Shown piece by piece: positions 8,968 through 17,463 of a stretch of DNA of 64,000 nt. Position numbers and translations under genes: made by a program. Origin of the DNA: an uncultured Christensenellaceae bacterium (lineage in GTDB: Bacteria > Bacillota > Clostridia > Christensenellales > UBA3700); assembly GCA_944381325.1 (NCBI GenBank), contig CALWKS010000001.1, positions 523,636 to 587,635 of the forward strand. Direction: 5' to 3'. Within the stretch, counting starts at the first letter, position 1. Each line of letters starts with the position of its first letter. Under the pieces are notes generated by a model. It saw nothing but the letters and a program-made list of their open reading frames with translations, was not told the origin of the DNA and searched no databases.

Positions 8968-9567
8968 TCAGAGTGTCATCAGAGCGTCGAGCAGACTATC
9001 CATCGCAACGTCGGCAACGTCGGCAGTCGTATTCAGGTGCCTGTAAAGTTCTCTGTACTTGAATATCTCGTGAATATCAGACGTGTCGAAAAGCCTTGCC
9101 AAAGCTTTGTAATACGCCGCACCCACCTTGTTTTCAAGGCTCTTGACTTTTATCGCCTCGTCTCTTGCAATGCTCTTATGCTTTTCCATATTGGTAACCG
9201 CTTTCGTGATATGGTGAGCGATATCGAGAAGTATTGCAACCATCTTGACCATATCTTCGTTGGGGTTGACCTTAAAAAGCCTTGTTTCGTCCACAGTCGT
9301 TTTTGCATAATCGAGTATTTCGTCAAGCTGACGGGACAAGTCGAAAATATCGTTGCGCTCCATAGGCGTGATAAAAGTCTTATTGAGTTCGTCAATAAGA
9401 ATGCGTCTTACCATATCCCCTTCGTCTTCAATAGAAATCACGTTGTCGCCGAATTTTTCGTCGCAGGTCGTACAGTAATCGTAAAGCGCCTGCATACCGC
9501 GCACCATAGCGTCGCACTGTTTAGCGAGCAGTTCAAAAAAATCAGTTTTTTTCTTGAATAATGCCAT
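8968..9567 (-). CDS. DUF47 (PhoU-like) partner of phosphate permease
   Basis: 199 residues, almost wholly helical, matching the DUF47/PhoU-like family whose genes usually accompany PiT permeases and are thought to regulate them. Features include the charged start 'MALFKKKTDFFELL' and repeated acidic patches such as 'DEGDMVRRIL' near 47. Starts 15 bases after the pit stop with GGGAGG upstream, so it is co-transcribed with the permease. Confidence 0.88.
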   Translation of the reverse strand: MALFKKKTDFFELLAKQCDAMVRGMQALYDYCTTCDEKFGDNVISIEDEGDMVRRILIDELNKTFITPMERNDIFDLSRQLDEILDYAKTTVDETRLFKVNPNEDMVKMVAILLDIAHHITKAVTNMEKHKSIARDEAIKVKSLENKVGAAYYKALARLFDTSDIHEIFKYRELYRHLNTTADVADVAMDSLLDALMTL

Positions 9568-9582
9568 ATATTCCTCCCTATT

Positions 9583-10614
9583 TCACCCTACGAATATCAG
9601 TTTGAGAATAAAACCTACCAGCGCCCCGACGCACGCCGCAACGGGAAAAGTGAGAATCCAGCTTGAGAAAATCTTTTTTGCTCTTCCCCAGCGTACCGCG
9701 CTGACCCTTTCTGCAATACCGACTCCGATAATGCTTGAAGAAACCACCTGTCCCGTGCTTATCGGAATGCCTGTAAACGAACAGGTAAGCGCAACGGCCT
9801 CGGTAGCCACCTGAGCGGTAAAGGACTGCAAAGTACCCACTCTGTAAATCTTTTTGCCCACGGCATAAATCAGCCTGTATCCGCCGAAAACTATGCCCAT
9901 CATGATAGCGACAGAGATAAGCGCGACTATAAGAAATGAAAACTCGTAAGTCTCCACATCTGCGCCATTGCAGACCGCAAGCGTAAGCAGATAAATACCC
10001 ATCGTTTTCTGAACGTTGTTTATTGATATCGACGTACTCATTATAATGACGTTGACAACCTGCGCCGCCTTGAAATACTTCTTTACGCTTCTGTCGAGAT
10101 ATACGCAGACTTCCCTGAACAGCTTATCCAGCAAAAAACCTGCCGTCATACAGATAAGCGGAGTAAGAAACACCATAAGTATGACCTTAAGTCCGACCGC
10201 AGTCCAGTTCACGCTTTCAAAACCGAAGCAGACTATCGCCGCGCCGACAAGACCGCCGAGAAGAGTGTGAGAAGTACTGTTGGGAACAGACACAAGCACG
10301 CATATCACCGACCAAAGCAACGCTGCGATCATCGTGGACAACATAAAGACAAAACCGAGTTTTACGTCAACGTGTTCAAGCGTTTCGCTGTAAACGAGAC
10401 TTCCCACAGTTCTCGCAACGCTGTCGCTTTTCAGAAAATAACATATCACTATCGGAGCAATAAGCATAACTGCGCCTGAAATGATGAGTGCATACCTTGG
10501 CTTTATCGCACGCGTAGCCACGCAGGTAGCAACTGCGCTTGCGCCGTCAGAAAAACCCATATAAAATGTGTATAGCATGGCAAACACCATAACTACGATT
10601 ATGTACGCATTCAT
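9583..10614 (-). CDS. pit: inorganic phosphate permease, PiT family
   Basis: 343-residue polytopic membrane protein that imports phosphate with a cation. It has the two PiT signature repeats: 'GFSDGASAVAT' near 21 in the N-terminal half and 'GIPISTGQVVSSSIIGVG' near 285 in the C-terminal half, plus 'PNSTSHTLLGGLVGAAI' near 110. About nine to ten membrane segments are visible. First gene of a pit-DUF47(-methyltransferase) unit. Confidence 0.93.
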   Translation of the reverse strand: MNAYIIVVMVFAMLYTFYMGFSDGASAVATCVATRAIKPRYALIISGAVMLIAPIVICYFLKSDSVARTVGSLVYSETLEHVDVKLGFVFMLSTMIAALLWSVICVLVSVPNSTSHTLLGGLVGAAIVCFGFESVNWTAVGLKVILMVFLTPLICMTAGFLLDKLFREVCVYLDRSVKKYFKAAQVVNVIIMSTSISINNVQKTMGIYLLTLAVCNGADVETYEFSFLIVALISVAIMMGIVFGGYRLIYAVGKKIYRVGTLQSFTAQVATEAVALTCSFTGIPISTGQVVSSSIIGVGIAERVSAVRWGRAKKIFSSWILTFPVAACVGALVGFILKLIFVG

Positions 10615-10655
10615 CTTCTGCCCTATTGACCTTGCTTTTTCTTTTTCCTGATTAA

Positions 10656-10684
10656 ATTATACAGTATTTAGAATACGTATTCAA
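10656..10684 (-). promoter_or_regulatory. pit promoter overlapped by a palindrome
   Basis: TTGAAT (10684-10679), 17-base spacer, TATAAT (10661-10656). A perfect 12-base palindrome GAATACGTATTC (10671-10682) covers the -35 edge and spacer; flanking AGTATT and AATACT extend the symmetry with a two-base offset. The position suits a repressor operator; the regulator is unknown. Confidence 0.6.
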
Positions 10685-10689
10685 TACTC

Positions 10690-10946
10690 AAAATTGCGTT
10701 CAGGCGTAAATATATTATATTATATTGCCGCAGAGTATCGATTACAATGAAAAATAATAATTATTTTATGGACAATACGGCTATGGTTTCTCGGTCAATT
10801 TCCGTCAGACTTTTTATTATATTGCACAATGCGTTACTCAATACTAATTATTAATAATTGATAATAATTTATAATAATGATATTGTTTTTATTGCATCGT
10901 CTTGAAAAAATATCAAAATACTTGTTTTAAATATTGATTATTTCTT
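10690..10946. other. AT-rich non-coding stretch
   Basis: Strongly AT-rich with short runs of TAATAATT/ATTATTAAT type. No convincing gene, RNA or hairpin terminator was seen. Base composition differs clearly from the flanking genes and continues into the gene remnant at 10947-11274. Confidence 0.5.
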
Positions 10947-11274
10947 TCAGGACAGTATATTTCGGCACAATTCGTTCTTTTTTCCGCTGTAAATGTCATG
11001 CAATACAAATAAGTTTTTATAGTTATTTTCAGACATTATGACATCTTTATAATCAATTAATTGAGCATTATGTCCATTGACGCGCCATTCAGCTATAATA
11101 CGGTTTAAACAGTTGAACGTAAAAAGAAAATAACGTTATCCTACTATCAGCTTCATAATATTCAAGCAAATAAGGTCGAATTTCAAATGCATATAGCTTT
11201 CTGAAACCGCAGCAATCAAATAATAAACCGCCCTGCTTCGTAATAAAAACCAAACAGTTGCAAGACAAATTATT
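10947..11274 (-). pseudogene. frameshifted remnant of an unidentified gene
   Basis: Two overlapping minus-strand reading frames read like one broken protein. Frame one (11274 to the TGA at 11091-11089) contains 'FDCCGFRKLYAFEIRPYLL' and 'SFYVQLFKPYYS'. Frame two takes over around 11100 and contains 'IIAEWRVNGHNAQLIDYK' and 'YKNLFVLHDIYSG', ending at TGA 10949-10947. Neither frame has a start codon with a ribosome site. Codon choice is AT-rich, unlike the neighbours. I do not recognise the family. It lies between the pit promoter and the trpB terminator. Confidence 0.55.
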
Positions 11275-11283
11275 TCAAGCAAT

Positions 11284-11309
11284 AAAAAATCCCCCGCTTA
11301 ACGCGGGGG
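11284..11309 (-). terminator. intrinsic terminator after trpB
   Basis: Stem CCCCCGC/GCGGGGG with a GTTAA-type loop, followed on the minus strand by ATTTTTTATT. Confidence 0.9.
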
Positions 11310-11327
11310 CAAACACCTTAATATTTA

Positions 11328-12722
11328 TTATCCTCTTATACCTTCGTTCTGCGGAATGTCAGGAAGGCTTGCAAAGCCTTTCTTGAGATCGTCGTCAGTA
11401 GGAATAAAGTCCATCATTGTTTTGTCATTATAAGCCTTGTATGCGCTCATATCGAAATAGCCTGTGCCTGTCAGACCGAACAGTATCTTTTTATGTTCGC
11501 CCGTCTCTTTGCACTTAAGCGCCTCCTCAACCGCAACTCTGATTGCGTGAGAAGATTCGGGAGCAGGAAGAATGCCTTCGCATTTTGCAAACATTTCAGC
11601 CGTTTCAAACACCTTGGTCTGCTCAACGCTTCTTGCTGTAAGATATCCGTCATGATAAAGCTTGCTGAGTATCGGACTCATGCCGTGATAGCGCAGTCCT
11701 CCCGCATGGTTGGGAGACGGAAGGAATCCGCTGCCCAGCGTATACATTCTTGCAAGAGGGGTCGTCTTTCCCGTATCGCAGAAATCGTAAGCATAAACGC
11801 CTCTGGTGAGTGAAGGACAGCTTGCAGGTTCGACTGCGATGAACTGTGTATTGTTCTTTCCTTCTATTTTGTCAGCCATAAACGGAGCTATAAGTCCGCC
11901 AAGGTTTGATCCGCCGCCGGCGCAACCGATTACGATATCAGGCGTAACGCCGTACTTGTCGAGAGCCGCTTTCGCCTCAAGTCCGATAACGCTCTGATGA
12001 AGCATAACGTGATCTAGCACGCTGCCGAGAACGTATCTGCAATTAGGGGTGGTAGTAGCTACTTCTATAGCTTCTGATATAGCGCAGCCGAGAGAGCCGC
12101 CGGTATTGGGATGTTCCTTAAGAATTGCTCTGCCGACCTTTGTCGTTTCGGACGGAGAAGGAATAACCTGAGCGCCGTAAGTGCGCATGACTTCTTTTCG
12201 GTAAGGCTTCTGCTCACTCGAGACCTTTACCATATACACTTTGAGGTCAATGCCGTAGAACGCGCAAGCCATTGAAAGCGCCGTACCCCATTGTCCCGCA
12301 CCGGTTTCTGTAGTCAACGAAGTGATACCCTGCTGCTTAGCGTAATATGCCTGAGCTACCGCGCTGTTGAGCTTATGAGAGCCCGACGTATTGTTACCCT
12401 CAAACTTATAATATATTTCTGCGGGAGTGCCCAGAGCCTTTTCAAGTTCATAAGCTCTGACAAGCGGCGCAGGTCTGTACATCTTATAAAAATCTCTTAT
12501 TCCATCAGGAATGTCGATGTATTTGTCCGTGCAGTTAAGTTCCTGATCTATAACCTCGTCGCAGAATACGGGGCGCAGATCTTCTTTAGTGCAGGGCTTC
12601 AGCGTTGCAGGATTGAGAAACGGGTCATGTTGCTCTTTCATAAACGCTTTAAGGTTGAGCCATTTTTTGGGAATTTCTTCCTCAGGCAGATATATTTTAT
12701 AAGGTATTTTGGTCTTTTCCAT
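11328..12722 (-). CDS. trpB: tryptophan synthase beta chain, TrpB2-like
   Basis: 464-residue PLP enzyme of the TrpB2 branch, which condenses serine with indole. 'GSHKLNSAVAQAYYAK' near 118 holds the PLP Lys, 'ETGAGQWGTALS' near 140 is the catalytic Glu region and 'GCAGGGSNLGG' near 260 is the phosphate-binding loop. The N-terminal stretch before 'RPAPLVRAYELEKAL' is longer than in TrpB1, as usual for TrpB2. No trpA is nearby, so it may salvage free indole. ATG at 12722 has GGAG eight bases upstream; a TTG-started extension into the leader is unlikely. The gene sits behind a candidate Trp attenuator. Confidence 0.9.
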   Translation of the reverse strand: MEKTKIPYKIYLPEEEIPKKWLNLKAFMKEQHDPFLNPATLKPCTKEDLRPVFCDEVIDQELNCTDKYIDIPDGIRDFYKMYRPAPLVRAYELEKALGTPAEIYYKFEGNNTSGSHKLNSAVAQAYYAKQQGITSLTTETGAGQWGTALSMACAFYGIDLKVYMVKVSSEQKPYRKEVMRTYGAQVIPSPSETTKVGRAILKEHPNTGGSLGCAISEAIEVATTTPNCRYVLGSVLDHVMLHQSVIGLEAKAALDKYGVTPDIVIGCAGGGSNLGGLIAPFMADKIEGKNNTQFIAVEPASCPSLTRGVYAYDFCDTGKTTPLARMYTLGSGFLPSPNHAGGLRYHGMSPILSKLYHDGYLTARSVEQTKVFETAEMFAKCEGILPAPESSHAIRVAVEEALKCKETGEHKKILFGLTGTGYFDMSAYKAYNDKTMMDFIPTDDDLKKGFASLPDIPQNEGIRG

Positions 12723-12796
12723 TTTTGATTCTCCTGTAAATTTACGTGTTGCGGCGACTTGAGCCGTGCGCCTTAAAGGCATTTGCGGAAAGCTAT

Positions 12797-12831
12797 AAAA
12801 AAAATCGTTCGGCATAAAAAATGTCAAACGA
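12797..12831 (-). terminator. attenuator hairpin in the trpB leader
   Basis: Arms TCGTTTGACAT (12831-12821) and ATGCCGAACGA (12815-12805) pair with one mismatch around a T5 loop and are followed by eight T. It lies inside the 5' leader about 75 bases before trpB and begins within the last codons of a 16-residue leader ORF, as in classical attenuators. Confidence 0.65.
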
Positions 12832-12874
12832 GTATGCTACCGCGACGCCATCGCGTAAAATATGCTGAGTTCAT
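12824..12874 (-). CDS. putative leader peptide with a Trp codon
   Basis: ATG at 12874 with AAGGAG nine bases upstream encodes MNSAYFTRWRRGSILV and stops at TGA 12826-12824. Trp is codon 9. The ORF contains CAGCATAT (12867-12860), exactly complementary to ATATGCTG upstream (12929-12922), and ends inside the terminator hairpin. AGCATA (12838-12833) and TATGC (12816-12812) give alternative pairings. This matches leader-peptide attenuation in layout. A single Trp codon is fewer than usual, so the regulation is an inference. Confidence 0.55.
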   Translation of the reverse strand: MNSAYFTRWRRGSILV

Positions 12875-12958
12875 AACATTCTTCTCCTTCTTTTCTGATC
12901 TTGTCTATTCTTTAATCTGACCAGCATATCCACTAGGATTTGCTCGGTTTATGATATT

Positions 12959-12987
12959 ATTTTACATTACAAATATAGCGTTGTCAA
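12959..12987 (-). promoter_or_regulatory. promoter of the trpB leader transcript
   Basis: TTGACA (12987-12982), 17-base spacer, TAAAAT (12964-12959), about 230 bases before the trpB start, leaving room for a long regulatory leader. Confidence 0.75.
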
Positions 12988-13015
12988 CGCATTTTTACAA
13001 ATAAATACGCGTTTT

Positions 13016-14173
13016 TCAGTTTTTCGTATAATAACGGGTCATCAATACCAATTGTATGTCAGAAAGCTCGATTTCGTAAGTGATATTGCCGTCCTCGTCA
13101 GGGTCTGAAGGCGTAACTTCCCAGAAATTCCCGTCATTGTAACTTCCCGTGCCAAGATCCTGACCGTTGAATTTAAGATATATATTGTTGAAAAATTCAG
13201 ATATTCTATAGAACGCGCCTTTTGACATCCAGAATTTGAATGCATTGTTTGATTCTTTTAAAATCGGGCTTTCGTTTATTTTTTTGTTGTATTCGTCATA
13301 TTTTTCAGGATCGAGCAATTCAGCAACGCTCAACATTCTGTCGGAATAATTCATCATTGCCGCATATCTCAAAAGCTCGTTGTCGCTGTTGATAAGCACG
13401 TATGTTGCAACGAGATTGGCGTCTTCTTCACGCATTATCCCCATAGAGTGCGCCATTTCGTGCGCTGTCGTGAATATTCTGTCGTATACTGGTGCCTGAG
13501 CGTTGACGTTCGCCTCTCCTATAGGAGTAAACGTTATTCCTATAAGAGACAATTCGCTCATCAGCGGAGACGCGATCATACCCTTTGCCTTGGGTATATA
13601 CACGTCATAATAAGGATCGTCAAGCTTGCGGTATTCTTCAGCGATAAGCTCTGACAATTCTGTTACGGAATAGTCACATACGGGATCCCCGTTTTCATCC
13701 CTTTCAAGCGAATAAGCGATATCCAGAAAATCCGTCATAAAATTGTCTATCGCTTCAAGCTGTTCTTCCTGTGTGAGATCTCCGTTCTGATAAATATTAA
13801 GCGGCGGTTTCTCTCTGTTGTAAGCAAACGACGTGTCCAGCATATATATAGAAACCACGCAGACAACGGTTGCGACAAGAGTGGTAAACGAACATATTCC
13901 GCGTGAAAACTGTTTCCTGGAGAGCGCAACGATCGCTTTTATTATAAGTCCCAAAGCAGCTAAAACCGCGATAAGCACGAGAATTTCAAAAAGAGAAAAC
14001 GGAAGTGCAGAAGAAAGTCTGCCGAGAGAATTCGTAAAGGCGAACGTAACGGTTCTGGTCGCATTTTCACTCAGCTCAGTATTCTGAGAAAGCACGACAA
14101 CAGTTATAATAAGAATAACCGCCAGAAGCGCGATAACTCCGTTGAAAACCATTCTGCGTGCGTACTTATTCAT
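13016..14173 (-). CDS. DUF3810-like membrane protein with zinc-protease motif
   Basis: 385 residues. Three membrane segments lie in the first 125 residues (about 10-30, 55-80, 97-117), then an extracytoplasmic domain with 'TTAHEMAHSMG' near 236. This HExxH motif with a downstream 'REEDAN' is the pattern of DUF3810 proteins, which look like zinc metallopeptidases but have no assigned substrate. GGAGG lies just before the start. Last gene of a minus-strand run beginning at trpS; the promoter of trpB follows immediately downstream. Confidence 0.75.
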   Translation of the reverse strand: MNKYARRMVFNGVIALLAVILIITVVVLSQNTELSENATRTVTFAFTNSLGRLSSALPFSLFEILVLIAVLAALGLIIKAIVALSRKQFSRGICSFTTLVATVVCVVSIYMLDTSFAYNREKPPLNIYQNGDLTQEEQLEAIDNFMTDFLDIAYSLERDENGDPVCDYSVTELSELIAEEYRKLDDPYYDVYIPKAKGMIASPLMSELSLIGITFTPIGEANVNAQAPVYDRIFTTAHEMAHSMGIMREEDANLVATYVLINSDNELLRYAAMMNYSDRMLSVAELLDPEKYDEYNKKINESPILKESNNAFKFWMSKGAFYRISEFFNNIYLKFNGQDLGTGSYNDGNFWEVTPSDPDEDGNITYEIELSDIQLVLMTRYYTKN

Positions 14174-14215
14174 TTTCCCTCCGCATTTAGCTGTTGAGTG
14201 TGATAGCGAATTATA

Positions 14216-14959
14216 TTATTTTTCTTGACTATTGTTGCCGTCGTTCAGATCTTTGCCGCTTCTTTCGCTTTCAGTTCCGCTGCCCGGCTGAGTACTTGCG
14301 TCCTGAGGAGCGTCATCAGACTTTTTCTCGTCCCCGAAACCATCAAAGACGTCTCCGCCGTCGTCAATCTTTTCGATATGCGGAAAGGACTCGGTTTCAG
14401 ACTTGCCTGAATTGCGCCTGTTTCCCTTAACGTATCTGGTTACCACTCTGCGCAGATTGACGAACACGAATCTGTACAGCGGATCGTAAACACAGAAACA
14501 TACAAGACCTGCCAGCATAAGAAGCGGAAGAGTCCATTTAAACCCGAAAAGCGTTATATCCGCAATGACAACTTTCATAAGCATCAGACAGCCGTAGAAA
14601 GTCGCCGCGAAAAAGCCCAGCTTGACAATAGTTATTATGACAATTTTCAGCCACTTTGGCAGTTTTACCTTGGGATAGAAAACAAAATCAAGCAGATAAG
14701 CTATTATTGCATAAGGTCCGTAAAACATTATAAACGGCAAAGCCTTGATATTTACCGCAAAAAAGCCGATTAGACCTGCCGCAACGTATGAAAAAATCGC
14801 TCCGCCGACAGATTTCTGAGTAAGCGGAAGCGATATTGCCAGCGCGGCGACCACACTGATCGCTATGCTGAGAGTGGATATAAACGCCTGCGCGACGACC
14901 GCGATAACCGCGATCGCGCACGAGACTGACGCTATAGCTATCTTATAGCTGCGTCTCAT
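14216..14959 (-). CDS. uncharacterised membrane protein with charged tail
   Basis: 247 residues, not assigned to a family. Five or six hydrophobic segments fill about residues 7-175. A hydrophilic, Ser/Asp/Gly-rich C-terminal tail follows ('DDGGDVFDGFGDEKKSDD' near 205). The hydrophobic part resembles small-molecule channel or ECF-like membrane components only superficially. It starts one base after the stop of the J-domain gene, so the two are translationally linked. Confidence 0.7.
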   Translation of the reverse strand: MRRSYKIAIASVSCAIAVIAVVAQAFISTLSIAISVVAALAISLPLTQKSVGGAIFSYVAAGLIGFFAVNIKALPFIMFYGPYAIIAYLLDFVFYPKVKLPKWLKIVIITIVKLGFFAATFYGCLMLMKVVIADITLFGFKWTLPLLMLAGLVCFCVYDPLYRFVFVNLRRVVTRYVKGNRRNSGKSETESFPHIEKIDDGGDVFDGFGDEKKSDDAPQDASTQPGSGTESERSGKDLNDGNNSQEK

Positions 14960-14960
14960 A

Positions 14961-15614
14961 TCAGCAACAGGGAATAAGATCCCCGCCCATCATTTCACAG
15001 CAGCAGTCGCAGCATATAAGCGTTGAGCAGGTATTGCAACATGCAGTTGTATTGTCCTGCCCCACGTCCGTCTGTTGCGGACGCGCATAACCGCCTCTCT
15101 GCTGACCGTAAGGGTTAGCGTTCTGCTGTTCCTGTCCCGCAGTGCCCGCGTTTGCATTGTACAGCATAGACGTGAGCTTTGCGTGGCTCTTCTTGTATTT
15201 TTCGTTATTAGGGTCAAGCGTCAGCGCGATTTCAAGCTGTTTTTTGCTTTCTACGTGCCAATTGCGCTTGAAATAGATTATAGCCTGAACGTAATGCCAT
15301 TCAGCGTCGCGGCTCTCTGCCATATCCAGCTTTTCCTGAGCCTCGTCCAGTTTGCCCTGTTTTATCAGCTCTTCGACCGCTGCCAGCTTTGTGCCGCTTT
15401 CGGCAACAGAAATGCGGCTCTGCAGATCGTCCATACAGTCAGCGTAAGCCCTGTCGAGTTCTCCCAGCGCACGACTAGCCTGCGCCCCCTCTTCACCTTC
15501 GCGGAAACGCAGTTCTTCGTATTTGCGCCTGAGCGTGCGGTATGCGTTTTCCACCTGCTCCTGAGTAGCGTCGTTTTTAAGTCCCAGAACTAAATACGGG
15601 TCTTTTGCTTGCAC
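14961..15614 (-). CDS. degenerate J-domain protein with TPR-like middle and Cys-rich tail
   Basis: 217 residues. Residues 1-65 are a J-domain ('DPYLVLGLKNDATQEQVENA'), but the HPD tripeptide needed to stimulate DnaK is missing ('RKYEELRF' at that place). Residues 70-150 look like TPR helices ('LDEAQEKLDMAESRDAEWHY'). A Gln/Gly linker leads to a 27-residue tail with ten Cys ending 'MGGDLIPCC'. The start is GTG at 15614, with GGAGG eight bases upstream, overlapping the DUF5685 gene by 25 bases. Function unknown; the tail suggests metal or Fe-S binding. Confidence 0.8.
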   Translation of the reverse strand: MQAKDPYLVLGLKNDATQEQVENAYRTLRRKYEELRFREGEEGAQASRALGELDRAYADCMDDLQSRISVAESGTKLAAVEELIKQGKLDEAQEKLDMAESRDAEWHYVQAIIYFKRNWHVESKKQLEIALTLDPNNEKYKKSHAKLTSMLYNANAGTAGQEQQNANPYGQQRGGYARPQQTDVGQDNTTACCNTCSTLICCDCCCEMMGGDLIPCC

Positions 15615-16465
15615 TTATCCGTCCTCCTTAAAATTCTGTCGGTCTGCTCTCTGAGACCGTACCATACGATATTTGTTATAACGCCTTCGTAGCTTTTGAG
15701 TTTTACGCTGTCGAATGCGTTCATTATTTCTTTATAGCAGCAATTGAGAATAAATGCCGCTTCTTCGCCCTTGTCCTTCACAAAGGTCTCTCTGTCTTTA
15801 TATTCGTAGTTTATCAGAAAGGCATTAAATTCTTTCTTTTTTGCGTCCTCGTCAGCGTCGTCGAAAGCGTCCGCAAAATAAACCCATCTGCCAAGATTGT
15901 ACATCAGCGTGCCCGCCGCGTCGCTGTAATCCTCTCCAGCGAGAAGTTTAGTCAGATCTTTGAGCACTGTTGCAAACTGATGAGCTATAAGATCGACGTT
16001 TTCACACCTTTCGGCTTCAAGCCTGTTCAGCTCGGTAAATCCCTGTCTTATGATCTCTGCGGCCTCAGGACTTCTCTTGCAGGCTTTCTTGTAATGGCGT
16101 TTAATAACCAGTGAATCCGCCAGTTTCTTGCCCGCGCTGTTGTCGTCCGCGACGTCGTCCACCGCCTTGAAGTGCGCCAGGATAGTATTTGCGTCTACGA
16201 CTTTTTCCATAAGCGGATTTGACTTTATTACCGATTTTTTCCTGACGGGATTAAGTATGCAGACTTCGTTGCTTATCTCGGTAGTCGTTCCCGTAAGCGC
16301 GTGAATGAACACGCTGAAAAAAGTCATATCGTAGTTGGTCGTCAGTCTCATCAGCTGCCCGCAGCGCTTGCCTATAGACTTGCACAGTCCGCAATAAAAA
16401 GCGCGGTACAAAGTGAAGTCCTTAATGAACATATTGGGCTTGTCGGGAATGACGTAACCGAACAT
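15590..16465 (-). CDS. DUF5685 family protein
   Basis: 291 residues, mostly helical, beginning 'MFGYVIPDKPNMFIKDFTLYRAFYCGLC' in style, with 'FYCGLCKSIGKRCGQ' near 28 as a conserved Cys motif and 'NLGRWVYFADAFDDADEDAKK' acidic motif near 190. The Asp-rich motifs recall isoprenoid-synthase-like or phytoene-type folds, but no function is established. The start shares a base with the trpS stop (TAATG), and the gene overlaps the downstream J-domain gene. Confidence 0.8.
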   Translation of the reverse strand: MFGYVIPDKPNMFIKDFTLYRAFYCGLCKSIGKRCGQLMRLTTNYDMTFFSVFIHALTGTTTEISNEVCILNPVRKKSVIKSNPLMEKVVDANTILAHFKAVDDVADDNSAGKKLADSLVIKRHYKKACKRSPEAAEIIRQGFTELNRLEAERCENVDLIAHQFATVLKDLTKLLAGEDYSDAAGTLMYNLGRWVYFADAFDDADEDAKKKEFNAFLINYEYKDRETFVKDKGEEAAFILNCCYKEIMNAFDSVKLKSYEGVITNIVWYGLREQTDRILRRTDKCKQKTRI

Positions 16466-17463
16466 TACAGCACGAATCCTATCTTTTCTTTTACTTCTTT
16501 GAGAGTTTTTTCAGCTATTGCCGCGGCTCTCTCAGCTCCGTCCTTCGCTACTTTGAGAAGGTATGCTTCATCGCTTCTTATACTGTCAAAGCGTTCTCTG
16601 AACGGACGCAGCATTTCAACGACAGCGTCTGCTGTAGCCAGTTTAAGATGACCGTACATCTTGCCTTCAAACTCTTTTACAAGGCTGTCCATATCCTGCT
16701 TTCTCGCAATCGAAAGAATTGTGAGCAAGTTGGATACGCCCGGCTTATTCTCAGGGTCGTATATTATCTCGCTGCCGCTGTCTGTAACCGCTTTCTTTAT
16801 CTTAGAAATAATGTCTTTTTCTGCGTCCAGAACTCCTATTACCGCATTCGGGTTGGGGTCTGATTTGCTCATCTTGGCAAGCGGATTCTGAAGACTTGCG
16901 ATCTTTGCGCCGAACTTCTTAACTCTTGCTTCAGGCACAACGAACGTATCTCCGTAGATATTGTTGAATCTCAGCGCGATATCTCTTGCTATCTCGAGGT
17001 GCTGACGCTGGTCTATACCGACGGGCACGCAGTTGGTCTTGAATAGAAGAATATCCGCCGCCATAAGCACGGGATAATCCATAAGTCCCATATTTATGTT
17101 GTCGGCATGTTTTTCAGACTTTTCCTTGAACTGTGTCATTCTGTTCATCTCGCCGACGTAAGTATAGCAGTTCAGAAGCCACGAAAGCTCGCTGTGCTCA
17201 TGAACGTGCGACTGGAAATAAACAATATTCTTTTTCTCGTCTATGCCTGCCGCAAGCAGAAGCGCGAACATATCCAAAGAGTTTTTGCGCAGTACCGCGG
17301 GGTCCTGTCTTACGGTTATGGTGTGGAGATCGGCAACTTCGAATATACAAAAATTGCCCTCTTCGTTCTGAATTTCGCTCCATTCGTTTACAGCGCCTAT
17401 GTAGTTGCCGAGAGTCATGATGCCCGTAGGTTGAATGCCGCTGTAAATAACCTTTTGTTTCAT
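16465..17463 (-). CDS. trpS: tryptophanyl-tRNA synthetase
   Basis: Charges tRNA-Trp. 332 residues of class I type: 'YSGIQPTGIMTLGNYIGA' near 7 contains the HIGH-like 'LGNY', and 'AKMSKSDPN' near 196 is the KMSKS loop. A TATAAT box lies about 40 bases upstream, and no T-box is present. Leads a run of five minus-strand genes to 13016 whose later members are uncharacterised; the link to Trp charging may be only positional. Confidence 0.95.
   Translation of the reverse strand: MKQKVIYSGIQPTGIMTLGNYIGAVNEWSEIQNEEGNFCIFEVADLHTITVRQDPAVLRKNSLDMFALLLAAGIDEKKNIVYFQSHVHEHSELSWLLNCYTYVGEMNRMTQFKEKSEKHADNINMGLMDYPVLMAADILLFKTNCVPVGIDQRQHLEIARDIALRFNNIYGDTFVVPEARVKKFGAKIASLQNPLAKMSKSDPNPNAVIGVLDAEKDIISKIKKAVTDSGSEIIYDPENKPGVSNLLTILSIARKQDMDSLVKEFEGKMYGHLKLATADAVVEMLRPFRERFDSIRSDEAYLLKVAKDGAERAAAIAEKTLKEVKEKIGFVL

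Noticed and set aside
10830..10890. Short repeated TAATAATT-type units, considered as a CRISPR-like or origin-type repeat
   Set aside because: Units are irregular with no spacer pattern, and there are no DnaA boxes or partner genes; simple AT-rich sequence.
12723..12827. In-frame N-terminal extension of trpB starting at TTG 12827
   Set aside because: It would run through the attenuator hairpin and T run; the ATG at 12722 has its own ribosome site and matches the family start.
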